A stretch of 64,000 nt of DNA, taken from positions 2,356,001 to 2,420,000 of the forward strand of contig NZ_CP009322.1 in assembly GCF_000959725.1 (NCBI RefSeq), in the 5' to 3' direction. The translations under genes were made by a program, and so were the position numbers. The DNA is from Burkholderia gladioli. Its GTDB lineage: Bacteria > Pseudomonadota > Gammaproteobacteria > Burkholderiales > Burkholderiaceae. Positions 46,628 to 54,677 of the stretch are shown one piece after another (positions within the stretch are counted from its first letter, which is position 1; every line of letters starts with the position of its first letter). Below the pieces are notes generated by a model, which did no database searches, was not told where the DNA came from, and saw only the letters and a list, made by a program, of their open reading frames with translations.

Positions 46628-47851
46628 ATGAACGATTTGCCCATCGCCGCCGGCACCCCGCGCGCCGCGCCGGCCACGCCCGCGCCCCCCGCGACCCCCG
46701 CCGCCTCGCGCGGCAAGATCATCACGATGGCCGCCATCGCCGGCGCGGTGGTGACCAACATCTACTGCACCCAGCCGATCCTGCCGCTGATCGCGCAGGG
46801 CCTGCATGCCGAGGCGGCCTCCGCCGACCTGGTGGCCGGCGCGGCCCTGCTCGGCTTCGCCACCGGGCTGGCGCTGCTGCTGCCGCTCGGCGACCGCTAC
46901 GACCGGCGCAAGCTGGTGCTCGGCCAGATCGCGCTGGCCTTCGTCCTCGCGCTCGCCGCGGCGCTCGCGCCGAACCTCGGCTCGCTGATCGGCGCCGCCT
47001 TCGGGCTCGGCGTCGTCAGTTGCGTGCCCCAGCAACTGGTGCCGTTCGCGGCCGTGATGTCGGCGCCCTCGCAGCGCGGCCGCAATGTCGGCACGGTGGT
47101 CACCGGCATCATGGTGGGCATCCTGCTCGGCCGCGCGGTCAGCGGCGTGATCGCCGCGCGCTACGGCTGGCGCGCCGTGTACGCGGTGGAGGCCGCCGCG
47201 ATGGTGCCGGTGGGCCTCGCCGCGGCCTGGCTGCTGCCGCGCGGCGTGCCGAGCACCACGCTCGGCTACGGCCGGCTGCTCGCCTCGCTCTGGCCGCTGG
47301 CGCGCGACCATCGCCCGATCCGCGAATCGATGCTGGTGCAGGCGCTGCTGTGGGCCGCCTTCAATGCCTTCTGGGTCAACCTCGCGGCCCTGCTCGCCGA
47401 AGGGCCCTGGCATCTCGGCAGCGCCTGGGCCGGCGGCTTCGGCATCATCGGCGCGGCCGGCGCGATGGCGGCCACCATCGGCGGCCGCGCCTCGGACCGG
47501 ATCGGCACGCGGCGCGTGATCGGCCTGAGCATCGCGATCGTCACCGCCGCCTACCTGGTGCTGGCCGGCGCGGGCAGCTCGCTCGCCCTGCTGGTGATCG
47601 GCGTGGTGGTGCTCGACATCGGCGTGCAGGCCGGCCTGGTGGCGAACCAGACGCGCGCCTTCGCCGCCGATCCGAAGGCGCAGGGGCGCATCAACAGCCT
47701 CTACATGACGGCCACCTTCGTGGGCGGCGCGCTCGGCGCCATCGCGAGCGGCGCGTTGATGGCCCGCTTCGGCTGGCACGGCGTGGTCGCGTTCGGCATC
47801 GCGGCGGGGCTGGCCGCCGCGCTCGTGCATCGCTGCCTGGGCCCGCGCTGA
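46628..47851 (+). CDS. MFS transporter (12-TM, YdhP/AraJ-like)
   Basis: This 407-residue membrane protein has about 12 membrane segments. It starts with a proline/alanine-rich cytosolic tail, then IITMAAIAGAVVTNIYCTQP and ILPLIAQ, typical of the drug:H+ antiporter-1 group. Motif A is LPLGDRYDRRKLVL. AGGAAG precedes the ATG at 46628. The divergent LysR gene and the ArsR-like gene 13 bases downstream are likely regulators. The substrate is unknown. Confidence 0.9.
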   Translation: MNDLPIAAGTPRAAPATPAPPATPAASRGKIITMAAIAGAVVTNIYCTQPILPLIAQGLHAEAASADLVAGAALLGFATGLALLLPLGDRYDRRKLVLGQIALAFVLALAAALAPNLGSLIGAAFGLGVVSCVPQQLVPFAAVMSAPSQRGRNVGTVVTGIMVGILLGRAVSGVIAARYGWRAVYAVEAAAMVPVGLAAAWLLPRGVPSTTLGYGRLLASLWPLARDHRPIRESMLVQALLWAAFNAFWVNLAALLAEGPWHLGSAWAGGFGIIGAAGAMAATIGGRASDRIGTRRVIGLSIAIVTAAYLVLAGAGSSLALLVIGVVVLDIGVQAGLVANQTRAFAADPKAQGRINSLYMTATFVGGALGAIASGALMARFGWHGVVAFGIAAGLAAALVHRCLGPR

Positions 47852-47864
47852 CGCGGCGCTCGCG

Positions 47865-48164
47865 ATGATCGATCCCGACCTCGCCCACAAGGCGCTCGCG
47901 CATCCGTTTCGCCGGGAGGTGCTGCGCTGGCTGAAGTCGCCGGACGCGTTCCCGGCATCGGCGCGGCTGCATTCGTGCCACGGAGCGCCGCTGTCGGCCA
48001 TCGTGGCACGCAGCGGGCTGTCGCAATCGACCGTCTCGGCGCACGTCGCGCTGCTGCGCGAGGCGGGGCTGGTGATCGCCACGCCGGTCGGCCAGTGGAT
48101 CTTCGTGGCGCGCGACAATGCCGCGATCGCCGATTTCGTCGCCGGAATGGCTCGCGAATTCTGA
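47865..48164 (+). CDS. ArsR-type helix-turn-helix regulator
   Basis: This 99-residue protein is a compact winged helix: LAHKALAHPFRREVLRWLKS, then GAPLSAIVARSGLSQSTVSA and HVALLREAGLVIATPVGQW. This is the ArsR/HTH_20 arrangement. There are two cysteine-poor helices and no canonical ELCVCDL metal site, so it is not an obvious arsenic or metal sensor. The start is 13 bases after the MFS stop codon, so it probably belongs to that operon and may provide feedback control. Confidence 0.85.
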   Translation: MIDPDLAHKALAHPFRREVLRWLKSPDAFPASARLHSCHGAPLSAIVARSGLSQSTVSAHVALLREAGLVIATPVGQWIFVARDNAAIADFVAGMAREF

Positions 48165-48459
48165 GGATCCTTTGCTTGGTCGGCAATGCTTCGCGTGGAT
48201 TTTCCGCCCGCCAATCAAAATACTTAATATGAAAAATACAATCGGAGAAATTCCCGATCCAGGATTTTCTCCGCGCCGATTTTCATCGCCTTTATTCGTC
48301 GATATTCTCTGAGCGCCGGCCGGTGCATCCGATCCGGCAAGGCGTCAACAATTCATTGAATTGCTTTCAGACGATATCCGCAGGGGGCCGCCAACGCAAT
48401 CCATTCAAAACAATCGCATCGATCGTTTCCATTCCGATTATTCGAACAAGAGGCCGTTG
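48165..48459. other. AT-rich promoter region of the HvnA-like gene
   Basis: No gene is seen. The stretch from 48200 to 48460 is strikingly AT-rich (for example TACTTAATATGAAAAATAC) compared with the neighbours. It resembles a promoter of a possibly acquired gene. Confidence 0.45.
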
Positions 48460-49689
48460 ATGAAAAAGATCCGATTCGCACCATTGAGTCTCGTGCTTTG
48501 TCACGCGCTGCTGATCGCCCCCGCCCTCGCGCGGGCGGATGAGGGCGGCGACGTCGCGCAGAAGCTGACCAAGCTCTACAACGACACGCGCCAGGATTGC
48601 GGCGGGCCGTCCAAGCCGGCCTTCCTGTGCTCGGGCGTGCTGTTCCGCGCCACCTGGCCGTCCACCGACTACATGTTCTACAGCGTGAGCCCGAAGAGCC
48701 AGAAAAGCGGCGGCATCTCGGTCTCCTATCTGCGCAAGGACGCGAAGTTCCGCCGCCTCGCCTATGGCCTGAAGAGCGGCTTCATCCTCAATCCGATCTT
48801 CGGTAATCCGAAGGAGAACAAGGACTACGACGTGCTCTGCTCGTTCCCGATCGACGCGGCCACCGACGCGCGTGCGCAGGCGGGCTGCACCGATTCGAGC
48901 TTCACGCCCAACTATGTCGAGAAGTCCTGCCAGGATCTCGGCATCACCACCGCCGACCAGTGGTACGCCGACTACCGCAAGCACAACGGCGACCACTCGA
49001 TGCAGTGCTCGTTCGACGTGCGCGACGATCGCAACAAGGACGCGGCGCCGGCCTTCTACCAGAGCATCCTGTCGATGCAGAAGATGGGCGAGGAATCGAT
49101 GCAGACCCAGGACGAGCTGCGCATCGCGAAGTGGGAGGAGGATCCGCCGCGCTCGCCCTCGGTGATGGCCCTGTTCTACGCCGACGACAGCGGCGTGGAA
49201 GGCGCGCGGCTGAACCAGATCCAGTGGTATGAAAGCACCCAACAGTACCTGCCGATCATCAACCTGCAACTGCCGCAGACGCGCCAGGACGATGCGAAGT
49301 TCGTCTACAACGAGTGCAAGCAGGCGATCTGGCCGGTCACGGCGAAGAACAGTTGCGATCGCTACGTGCAGAGCGCGGCCTGGATCTGGCGCGACGACCC
49401 GGGCTTCAAGAAGAAGATCGCCTCGCTGCAGGTGGTGCCGACCGATTGCGGGCGCGCGGTGAAGGACGAGCAGACCAACAACTTCTTCAACGAGCTGGTG
49501 GTCCAGCATTACCTCGACGCGCCGTGGAAGGAGAACGAGGACAATCGCGACAGCAATCTCGCCAGCATGCGCCGGCAACTGGTCTGCCACTTCCAGATCG
49601 CGCGCAACAAGGCCGAATGGAACCTGGAGCCGTCGCGGCCCTATACCTCGCAGCAGGAATCGGTCGCCAAGGGTTGCAACAACCTGTGA
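48460..49689 (+). CDS. HvnA-like (halovibrin-type) secreted protein
   Basis: This 409-residue exported protein has a signal peptide (MKKIRFAPLSLVLCHALLIA, cleaved near ARA-DE). The N-terminal half contains RQDCGGPSKPAFLCSGVLFR and STDYMFYSVSPKSQKSGGIS, and later blocks include VLCSFPIDAATDARAQAGC and CQDLGITTADQWYADY. I recognise this from proteins annotated as halovibrin HvnA in other Gammaproteobacteria and Betaproteobacteria. Vibrio fischeri HvnA/HvnB are secreted NAD-glycohydrolases. About ten cysteines suggest disulfides. The activity here is not shown by sequence. The promoter region is AT-rich. Confidence 0.68.
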   Translation: MKKIRFAPLSLVLCHALLIAPALARADEGGDVAQKLTKLYNDTRQDCGGPSKPAFLCSGVLFRATWPSTDYMFYSVSPKSQKSGGISVSYLRKDAKFRRLAYGLKSGFILNPIFGNPKENKDYDVLCSFPIDAATDARAQAGCTDSSFTPNYVEKSCQDLGITTADQWYADYRKHNGDHSMQCSFDVRDDRNKDAAPAFYQSILSMQKMGEESMQTQDELRIAKWEEDPPRSPSVMALFYADDSGVEGARLNQIQWYESTQQYLPIINLQLPQTRQDDAKFVYNECKQAIWPVTAKNSCDRYVQSAAWIWRDDPGFKKKIASLQVVPTDCGRAVKDEQTNNFFNELVVQHYLDAPWKENEDNRDSNLASMRRQLVCHFQIARNKAEWNLEPSRPYTSQQESVAKGCNNL

Positions 49690-49705
49690 GCGCATGAGGC
49701 CCGGC

Positions 49706-49739
49706 CGTGCATGAACCGCGCGTCGGCGGTTCATGCACG
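49706..49739. terminator. Hairpin between convergent HvnA-like and DUF2278 genes
   Basis: The arms CGTGCATGAACCGC and GCGGTTCATGCACG form a perfect 14-bp stem with a 6-base loop, between two convergent stops. It probably terminates both transcripts. Confidence 0.65.
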
Positions 49740-49757
49740 CCACCGGCGCTCACATGC

Positions 49758-50399
49758 TCAGCGCGGGTTGCCGTGGTCGTCGGTATCGAAGGTCTGCGAC
49801 TGGAACGCGAGGAACACCGCCAGCCAGGTGTCGTCGGGGTAATGCAGGATCAGGCAACCGTCCTGGTAGACGCCGTTGTCCTTGCGATACGAACCCGAGT
49901 TGCCCTGGTTCATGTGGATGTCGTGCACGCCCTGCCCAGGCACGAACTTGAAATACTGGTCAGGCTTGTCCTCGGGGCCCCACTTCGAGCCGAACGCGAA
50001 CACCTGCGAGCCGGCCTGGCTCATCGCCTTCACCACCGCGCTCTCCAGGCGGTCCTTCAGGTCGTTGTCCTGGCCCGGCGCGTCGGGCGGCACCGGCACC
50101 ATCGCCGAGGTGTCCACCAGGCCGCCGCGCACGAAGTCGATCGCCAGGCCGCCCGGCTTGCTCGCCAGTTTGGTGAAGCCGACCTCGGCCGCCATCAGTT
50201 GCGAACTCAACGAATCCGGCAAGGTGTCGCGCGATTCGAACAGCACGGTGGACGGCGCGTGCGGCGCCGAGGATTTCACGTTCACCGCGATCCGGAACAC
50301 CTCGTCGCCGGCATGCACGAGGATCTGGTAATGATCGTCGTCGGCATCGCGCAGATGCCCGGAAACGGTGCCCTTCAGCAAACCATAGTTCAGTGCCAT
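49758..50399 (-). CDS. DUF2278 family protein (YukJ-like)
   Basis: This 213-residue protein matches DUF2278: MALNYGLLKGTVSGHLRDAD, then HYQILVHAGDEVFRIAVNV, GGLAIDFVRGGLVD, GQGVHDIHMNQGNSG and YQDGCLILHYPDDTWLAVFL. The conserved VHDIHMNQG histidines suggest a metal-binding or hydrolytic site, but the family function is unknown. It has no signal peptide. It converges with the HvnA-like gene and is divergent from the lipoprotein/phospholipase genes. Confidence 0.85.
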   Translation of the reverse strand: MALNYGLLKGTVSGHLRDADDDHYQILVHAGDEVFRIAVNVKSSAPHAPSTVLFESRDTLPDSLSSQLMAAEVGFTKLASKPGGLAIDFVRGGLVDTSAMVPVPPDAPGQDNDLKDRLESAVVKAMSQAGSQVFAFGSKWGPEDKPDQYFKFVPGQGVHDIHMNQGNSGSYRKDNGVYQDGCLILHYPDDTWLAVFLAFQSQTFDTDDHGNPR

Positions 50400-50764
50400 C
50401 GGAAGGTCCTGTCGTGAGTGGGGATTCGATTCTGCCGCCTGCGACTGACAGTTTCGAGACGCCGGAGTTGCAGCCGCAAGCAGTCGATGCGCAACGCGCA
50501 GGCGCGTCTTCCTTTCGACCGGTAAGCGCTACCGAGCCCGAAACGACCGGGCAGCGGATTCGGCAATTCCTGTCGATCGACGAAGGAATGTGCGCGCGGC
50601 AACGTTCTCATGCGCAGGCCCGTTCGCGATGCTTGCAATCGGCTTCACATTCCTGCCAAAAACCGAGCTTACAGTCGGCTTCGGATCCCGGGCCCGTCCC
50701 GCATGCGGAACCGTCGGCCGGCGCGTTCCCCGCTCCCTCGCTGTCCCTATGGATGACAATCACC
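50400..50764. other. Divergent region between DUF2278 and lipoprotein/phospholipase genes
   Basis: No gene longer than about 50 codons is credible here. It contains a palindrome-like GGTAAGCGCTACC at 50521-50533, related to the one upstream of the TonB receptor gene. Confidence 0.4.
50521..50533. promoter_or_regulatory. GGTAAGCGCTACC, partial copy of the 32642 palindrome
   Basis: It shares GGTAAGCGCT with 32642-32655 and differs by loss of one T. It lies 122 bases upstream of the DUF2278 start and about 230 bases upstream of the lipoprotein gene. Confidence 0.35.
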
Positions 50765-50932
50765 ATGTCTCGCCTTTCGATACGCGGCACGCCCCTGCTC
50801 GGCACGGCGCTGCTGTGCGCCACGCTGTTGCTGGCCGCCTGCGGCGGCAACGACGACGCGCCGCGCCCGGCACCGTCCACCGGAGACTCCGCCTCCGCCT
50901 GCGGCACCCGTCACTGCGCACCGGCTCCCTGA
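50765..50932 (+). CDS. Small lipoprotein (55 aa)
   Basis: This 55-residue protein has a basic n-region, a hydrophobic core (GTPLLGTALLCATLLLAA) and a lipobox LAAC followed by GGNDD. This makes it a likely outer-membrane lipoprotein, because there is no Asp at +2. The short mature part is Pro/Ser/Cys-containing (SACGTRHCAPAP) and ends 32 bases before the phospholipase start. Position suggests co-transcription with the phospholipase; no function is recognised. An in-frame ATG at 50753 is an alternative start. Confidence 0.6.
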   Translation: MSRLSIRGTPLLGTALLCATLLLAACGGNDDAPRPAPSTGDSASACGTRHCAPAP

Positions 50933-50964
50933 GCCGCCCCCACTCTGCCTGGAAGCCCATTCGC

Positions 50965-53235
50965 ATGACCTTCGACTCTTCCAAACGCCGGTTCCTGAAG
51001 ACCACGCTCGGCAGCGCGGCCGCCGCGGCCACGCTCTCCAGCTTTCCGCCCGCGATCCGGCGCGCGCTCGCGATCGACGCCAACAACGCCACCGGCACGC
51101 TCAAGGACGTCAAGCACGTGGTGCTGCTGATGCTCGAGAACCGCTCGTTCGACAGCTACTTCGGCACCTTCCGCGGCGTGCGCGGATATGGCGACCGCTT
51201 CGCGGTGCCGTCGGCGGCGGGCGCGGCCAACATCTTCCACCAGCGCTACACCAAGGCCGGCGAGACCAGCACGCTCACGCCCTACCATCTCGACGAGACG
51301 CAGGGCAACGCGCTGCGCGCCGGCAGCACGCCGCACACCTGGAACGACGCGCAGGCCGCCTGGGATCACGGCCGCATGTCGGCCTGGCCGAGCGCGAAGA
51401 CGCCGCTCTCGCTCGGCTACTACGAAGCCGCCGAGGTACCCTTCCATCGCGCGCTGGCCGATGCCTTCACGATCTGCGATGCGTATCACTGCGGCATGCA
51501 CACCGGCACCATCGCCAACCGCCTGTTCTACTGGAGCGGCACCAACGGCCCGAACGGCCTGAGCCCGGCCGATAACAACCCGGTGCGCGTGGCCGCGCTC
51601 AACAACGAGTTCAACGGCGGCAACGACATCGGCCCGTCCACCTCGGGCTGGACCTGGACCACCTATGCCGACCGGTTGCAGCAGGCGGGCGTGAGCTGGA
51701 AGGTCTACCAGAGCCTGGTCGACAATTTCGGCTGCAACGAGATGATGAGCTTCCGCCACTGGCGCGCCGCGATCGAGCAGATGCCGGAGGCGCGCCGCCC
51801 GGTGTACGTGTCGACGGTGGACATCAGGCAGGCGGTGACCGCCGCCGGCCCGTTCTACGATCCGAGCATCGACGACGCGCTGAGCCCGCTCGCCAAGGGT
51901 TTCGGCAACACCATGCCGGAAGGCTTCCTGGAGACCTTCCGCGACGATATCCAGAACGGCACGCTGCCGGCGGTGTCGTGGATCATCCCGCCCTCGTACT
52001 ACAGCGAGCATCCGGGGCCGTCGAGCCCGGCGCAGGGCGGCTGGTACGTGCAGGAAGTGCTCGACGCGCTGACCGCCAACCCCGAGGTCTGGAGCCAGAC
52101 CGTGCTGCTGGTGAACTACGACGAGAACGATGGCTTCTTCGACCACCTGCCGCCACCGAGCGCGCCCTCGCGCAATCCCGACGGCTCGCTGGCCGGCGGC
52201 AGCACCTTGCCGGCCGACCAGATGGCGCCCGAGTATCACGACTTCACGCCGGCCACCGCGAACCAGCCCGCCATCGACGGCCGCCCTTACGGCCCGGGCC
52301 CGCGCGTGCCGATGTGGGTGATCTCGCCGTGGAGCCGCGGCGGTTTCGTCAATTCGCAAGTGTTCGATCACACCTCCACCCTGCTGTTTCTCGAGAAGCG
52401 TTTCGGCGTGGTCGAGCCGCAGATCAGCGCTTATCGCCGGGCGATCTGCGGCGACCTCACCTCCTGTTTCAACTTCGTCTCGCCCAACGAGGGCGCGCTG
52501 CCCATGCTGTCGGGCCGCACCAGCAAGGTGAGCGCCGATTCGCTGGCGGCCTCGCAAGGTGCCGCGAAGGCGATCCCGGTGCCGAGCGCGACGCTCACCT
52601 CGGCGCTGCCCGCGCAGGCCACCGGCGCGCGCGCCTCTCGCGCGCTGCCCTATGAACTGCACACCACCGCGCATCCGGCCGCCGGGGCGATCACGCTGGA
52701 ATTCGCGAACGCCAGCGCCAATGCGGCGGGCGCCGTGTTCCATGTCTACGATCGCCTGCACCTGGACCGGATCCCGCGCCGTTATGTGGTGGAGGCCGGC
52801 AAGACGCTGAGCGGCAGCTGGACACCCGATGCCGCCGACCAGGGCAGCTACGACCTCTGGGTGCTCGGGCCGAACGGCTATCACCGCGAATACGTCGGCA
52901 AGCTGGGCGACATCGCGGCTGGCGCCGATCCCGAGGTGCAGGTCTGCTACCAGCCCTGCGATGCCTCGGCGCTTAGCGTGAAGCTGTTCAATCGCGGCAG
53001 CCGGCCGGCCCGGTTCACGGTAACGGCGAACGCCTATCGCGGCGACGGCCCGTGGACGCTCGAACTTGCCGCGAACGCCTCGGGCGAGTTGAGCTGGAGC
53101 GTCGCCGAGCACGGCAACTGGTATGACTTCACGGTCGCCAGCAGCAATGCGCCGAGTTTCTCGCGGCGCTTCGCGGGACGCATCGAGACCGGCAAGGATT
53201 CGGTGTCCGATCCGGCGATGGGGATGGCGGGCTGA
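50965..53235 (+). CDS. Phosphocholine-type phospholipase C, Tat-exported
   Basis: This 756-residue enzyme belongs to the acid-phosphatase-like PlcN/PlcH family, which cleaves phosphatidylcholine or related lipids to diacylglycerol and phosphocholine. The N-terminus SKRRFLKTTLGSAAAAATL is a Tat signal (with Lys in the first position of the usual twin-Arg core). Catalytic blocks include VVLLMLENRSFDSYFGTFRG, VSWIIPPSYYSEHPGPSSP and LVNYDENDGFFDHLPPP. Two C-terminal beta domains (about 560-745) match the family. It is a likely virulence or phosphate-scavenging enzyme. A small lipoprotein gene precedes it. Confidence 0.92.
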   Translation: MTFDSSKRRFLKTTLGSAAAAATLSSFPPAIRRALAIDANNATGTLKDVKHVVLLMLENRSFDSYFGTFRGVRGYGDRFAVPSAAGAANIFHQRYTKAGETSTLTPYHLDETQGNALRAGSTPHTWNDAQAAWDHGRMSAWPSAKTPLSLGYYEAAEVPFHRALADAFTICDAYHCGMHTGTIANRLFYWSGTNGPNGLSPADNNPVRVAALNNEFNGGNDIGPSTSGWTWTTYADRLQQAGVSWKVYQSLVDNFGCNEMMSFRHWRAAIEQMPEARRPVYVSTVDIRQAVTAAGPFYDPSIDDALSPLAKGFGNTMPEGFLETFRDDIQNGTLPAVSWIIPPSYYSEHPGPSSPAQGGWYVQEVLDALTANPEVWSQTVLLVNYDENDGFFDHLPPPSAPSRNPDGSLAGGSTLPADQMAPEYHDFTPATANQPAIDGRPYGPGPRVPMWVISPWSRGGFVNSQVFDHTSTLLFLEKRFGVVEPQISAYRRAICGDLTSCFNFVSPNEGALPMLSGRTSKVSADSLAASQGAAKAIPVPSATLTSALPAQATGARASRALPYELHTTAHPAAGAITLEFANASANAAGAVFHVYDRLHLDRIPRRYVVEAGKTLSGSWTPDAADQGSYDLWVLGPNGYHREYVGKLGDIAAGADPEVQVCYQPCDASALSVKLFNRGSRPARFTVTANAYRGDGPWTLELAANASGELSWSVAEHGNWYDFTVASSNAPSFSRRFAGRIETGKDSVSDPAMGMAG

Positions 53236-53565
53236 AACCGACCGCGCGCAGATCCTCGCGCGCGCCCCGGCGCGCGCCCGATCGGATCGCACGATTAAAC
53301 GGTATAAGCATATGAGAACAAATTCGGTTCAATCGAAACCCGTCGTGCGAACATAAGCTCGAACCTGAGAGACGCCTCGAAGAAAAACGCTTATATCCAC
53401 GATACGTCGGAATTCTTATTTCGATATACGCACGGATCTTCGTGTCGTTACCGCGATTGCCGTTAATGGCCCGCCTCGAGCGCGTGCCGGAGTCGCGAAC
53501 CGAACGCTAATTTTCAAAAAAATATATCGCGATGCGCCGCCCGGCGGATCGCGAGGGGGAAGGCC
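53236..53565. other. AT-rich leader of the ferredoxin/ATP-grasp operon
   Basis: No gene is seen. This 330-bp region is clearly AT-rich (runs such as GGTATAAGCATATGAG and CTAATTTTCAAAAAAATATAT), unlike the GC-rich flanks. It should carry the promoter of the operon starting at 53566 and is typical of silenced, transferred or strongly regulated clusters. Confidence 0.5.
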
Positions 53566-53880
53566 GTGCATAAAGTCGTGATCCTGCCGCAAAACGTCGA
53601 AGCCACGCTGCCCGCGGGCTGTTCCCTGACCGACCTGGAATTCGAGCTATACGGTCAGGACAGCATCAATTTCGGCTGCAAGGCGGGGGCCTGCGGCACC
53701 TGCGCCATCCAGGTGCTCGAAGGGCTCGCGCATCTTGGCGTCAAGGGCGACGAAGAAACCGCATTTCTCGACCAACTCGGCTTCCCCGGCAATGAATTCA
53801 GACTGGCATGCCAATGCCGACTGAATGGCGAAGTACGCATTCGCGCCGCATCGTTCGCACACGAAGACGCAAGTCTTTAA
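53566..53880 (+). CDS. 2Fe-2S ferredoxin (plant-type)
   Basis: This 104-residue protein is a plant/adrenodoxin-type ferredoxin. The cluster ligands are seen in FGCKAGACGTCAIQVL (Cys38, Cys43, Cys46; C-x4-C-x2-C) plus a C-terminal Cys in LACQC (82 or 84). It starts at a GTG with a very strong GAGGGGGAAGG leader. It is the first gene of the run and lies 26 bases before a haem-oxygenase-fold oxidase. It probably feeds electrons to that enzyme; the ferredoxin reductase is not local. Confidence 0.9.
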   Translation: MHKVVILPQNVEATLPAGCSLTDLEFELYGQDSINFGCKAGACGTCAIQVLEGLAHLGVKGDEETAFLDQLGFPGNEFRLACQCRLNGEVRIRAASFAHEDASL

Positions 53881-53906
53881 TTCGAAGTCAAATTCCGAGG
53901 TTATCC

Positions 53907-54659
53907 ATGAGCAATCGCGTCAAGCACGTCGGTTTCGACAACCGCATCCCTTTCATCAATGCCGCGCGTTCCGCCGAATTACGCGCCGAAATCGATTCGA
54001 TCATCGACGGTCAAATCGACAAGTGGTATGAAACGGTGCCCTATGCGGCCCACCTCGAAGGTAAATCCATCGATTCGACCTATTATCAGCGTCACCTGAT
54101 CGAAACCGCCTGGCGTATTCGCCTGCTGCGCGTGGCCGAATCGAAGGCACTCGCGGAAATCGCCAAGCGCAGCCCCGAGGCGGCCCAGATCTGGGCAAAC
54201 TACGAACGCGAGGAAATGCTGCACGACGAGCTGTTCATCCAGGACCTGGCTCGCGCCGGCGTGAGCCGCGAGCAGTTCCTGGCCACCGAGCCCTATCTGT
54301 CGACCAAGCTGCTGGCCGGCTTCTTCTCCTACCTGCTCGATCACGAGGGTCCGCTCGGCGTGGTCGCGTACTCCTACCTGGTCGAGTACGTCAACGTGAA
54401 GCTGGAGCCGCGCAAGCTCGCCGCCCTGAAGGAATCGGTCGGCGAGGCCAATATCGGCGGCCAGATCTCCCACTCGCATACCGACATCAACGACGATCAC
54501 CCGGGTGAGGTGTGGGCCGCGATCCGCCACCTGCTGCGCAGCGAGGACGATATCGCAGCGCTGAAGCGTTACCTGGACGAACACCAGACGGTGCTGGCGC
54601 TCTACTTCAAGGAACTCTACGAAGACAAGATCGCCGCCACGCTGAAGGCCGCAGCCTGA
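53907..54659 (+). CDS. Haem-oxygenase-fold putative di-iron oxidase (iron-containing redox enzyme family)
   Basis: This 250-residue all-helical protein fits the Haem_oxygenas_2/HDO group, which uses a di-iron site to oxidise amino acids or fatty acids (for example UndA, SznF, CADD). Candidate ligands are Glu102/Glu103 and His106 in REEMLHDE, Glu160 in YLVEY, and His191 and His198 in HTDINDDH. The Asp usually at H-x3-D-x2-H is Asn195 here, while Asp193 and Asp196 flank it. The preceding ferredoxin and following ligases make it the likely oxidising step of a small-molecule pathway. Start: ATG 53907, spacing 26 bases. Confidence 0.82.
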   Translation: MSNRVKHVGFDNRIPFINAARSAELRAEIDSIIDGQIDKWYETVPYAAHLEGKSIDSTYYQRHLIETAWRIRLLRVAESKALAEIAKRSPEAAQIWANYEREEMLHDELFIQDLARAGVSREQFLATEPYLSTKLLAGFFSYLLDHEGPLGVVAYSYLVEYVNVKLEPRKLAALKESVGEANIGGQISHSHTDINDDHPGEVWAAIRHLLRSEDDIAALKRYLDEHQTVLALYFKELYEDKIAATLKAAA

Positions 54660-54677
54660 CGCCGCCGGGAGCCCACC

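Noticed and set aside
53808..53906. Longer start for the haem-oxygenase-fold gene inside the ferredoxin gene
   Set aside because: It would overlap 70 bases of the ferredoxin gene and add a basic, non-family N-terminus (about 33 residues). ATG 53907 is preferred.
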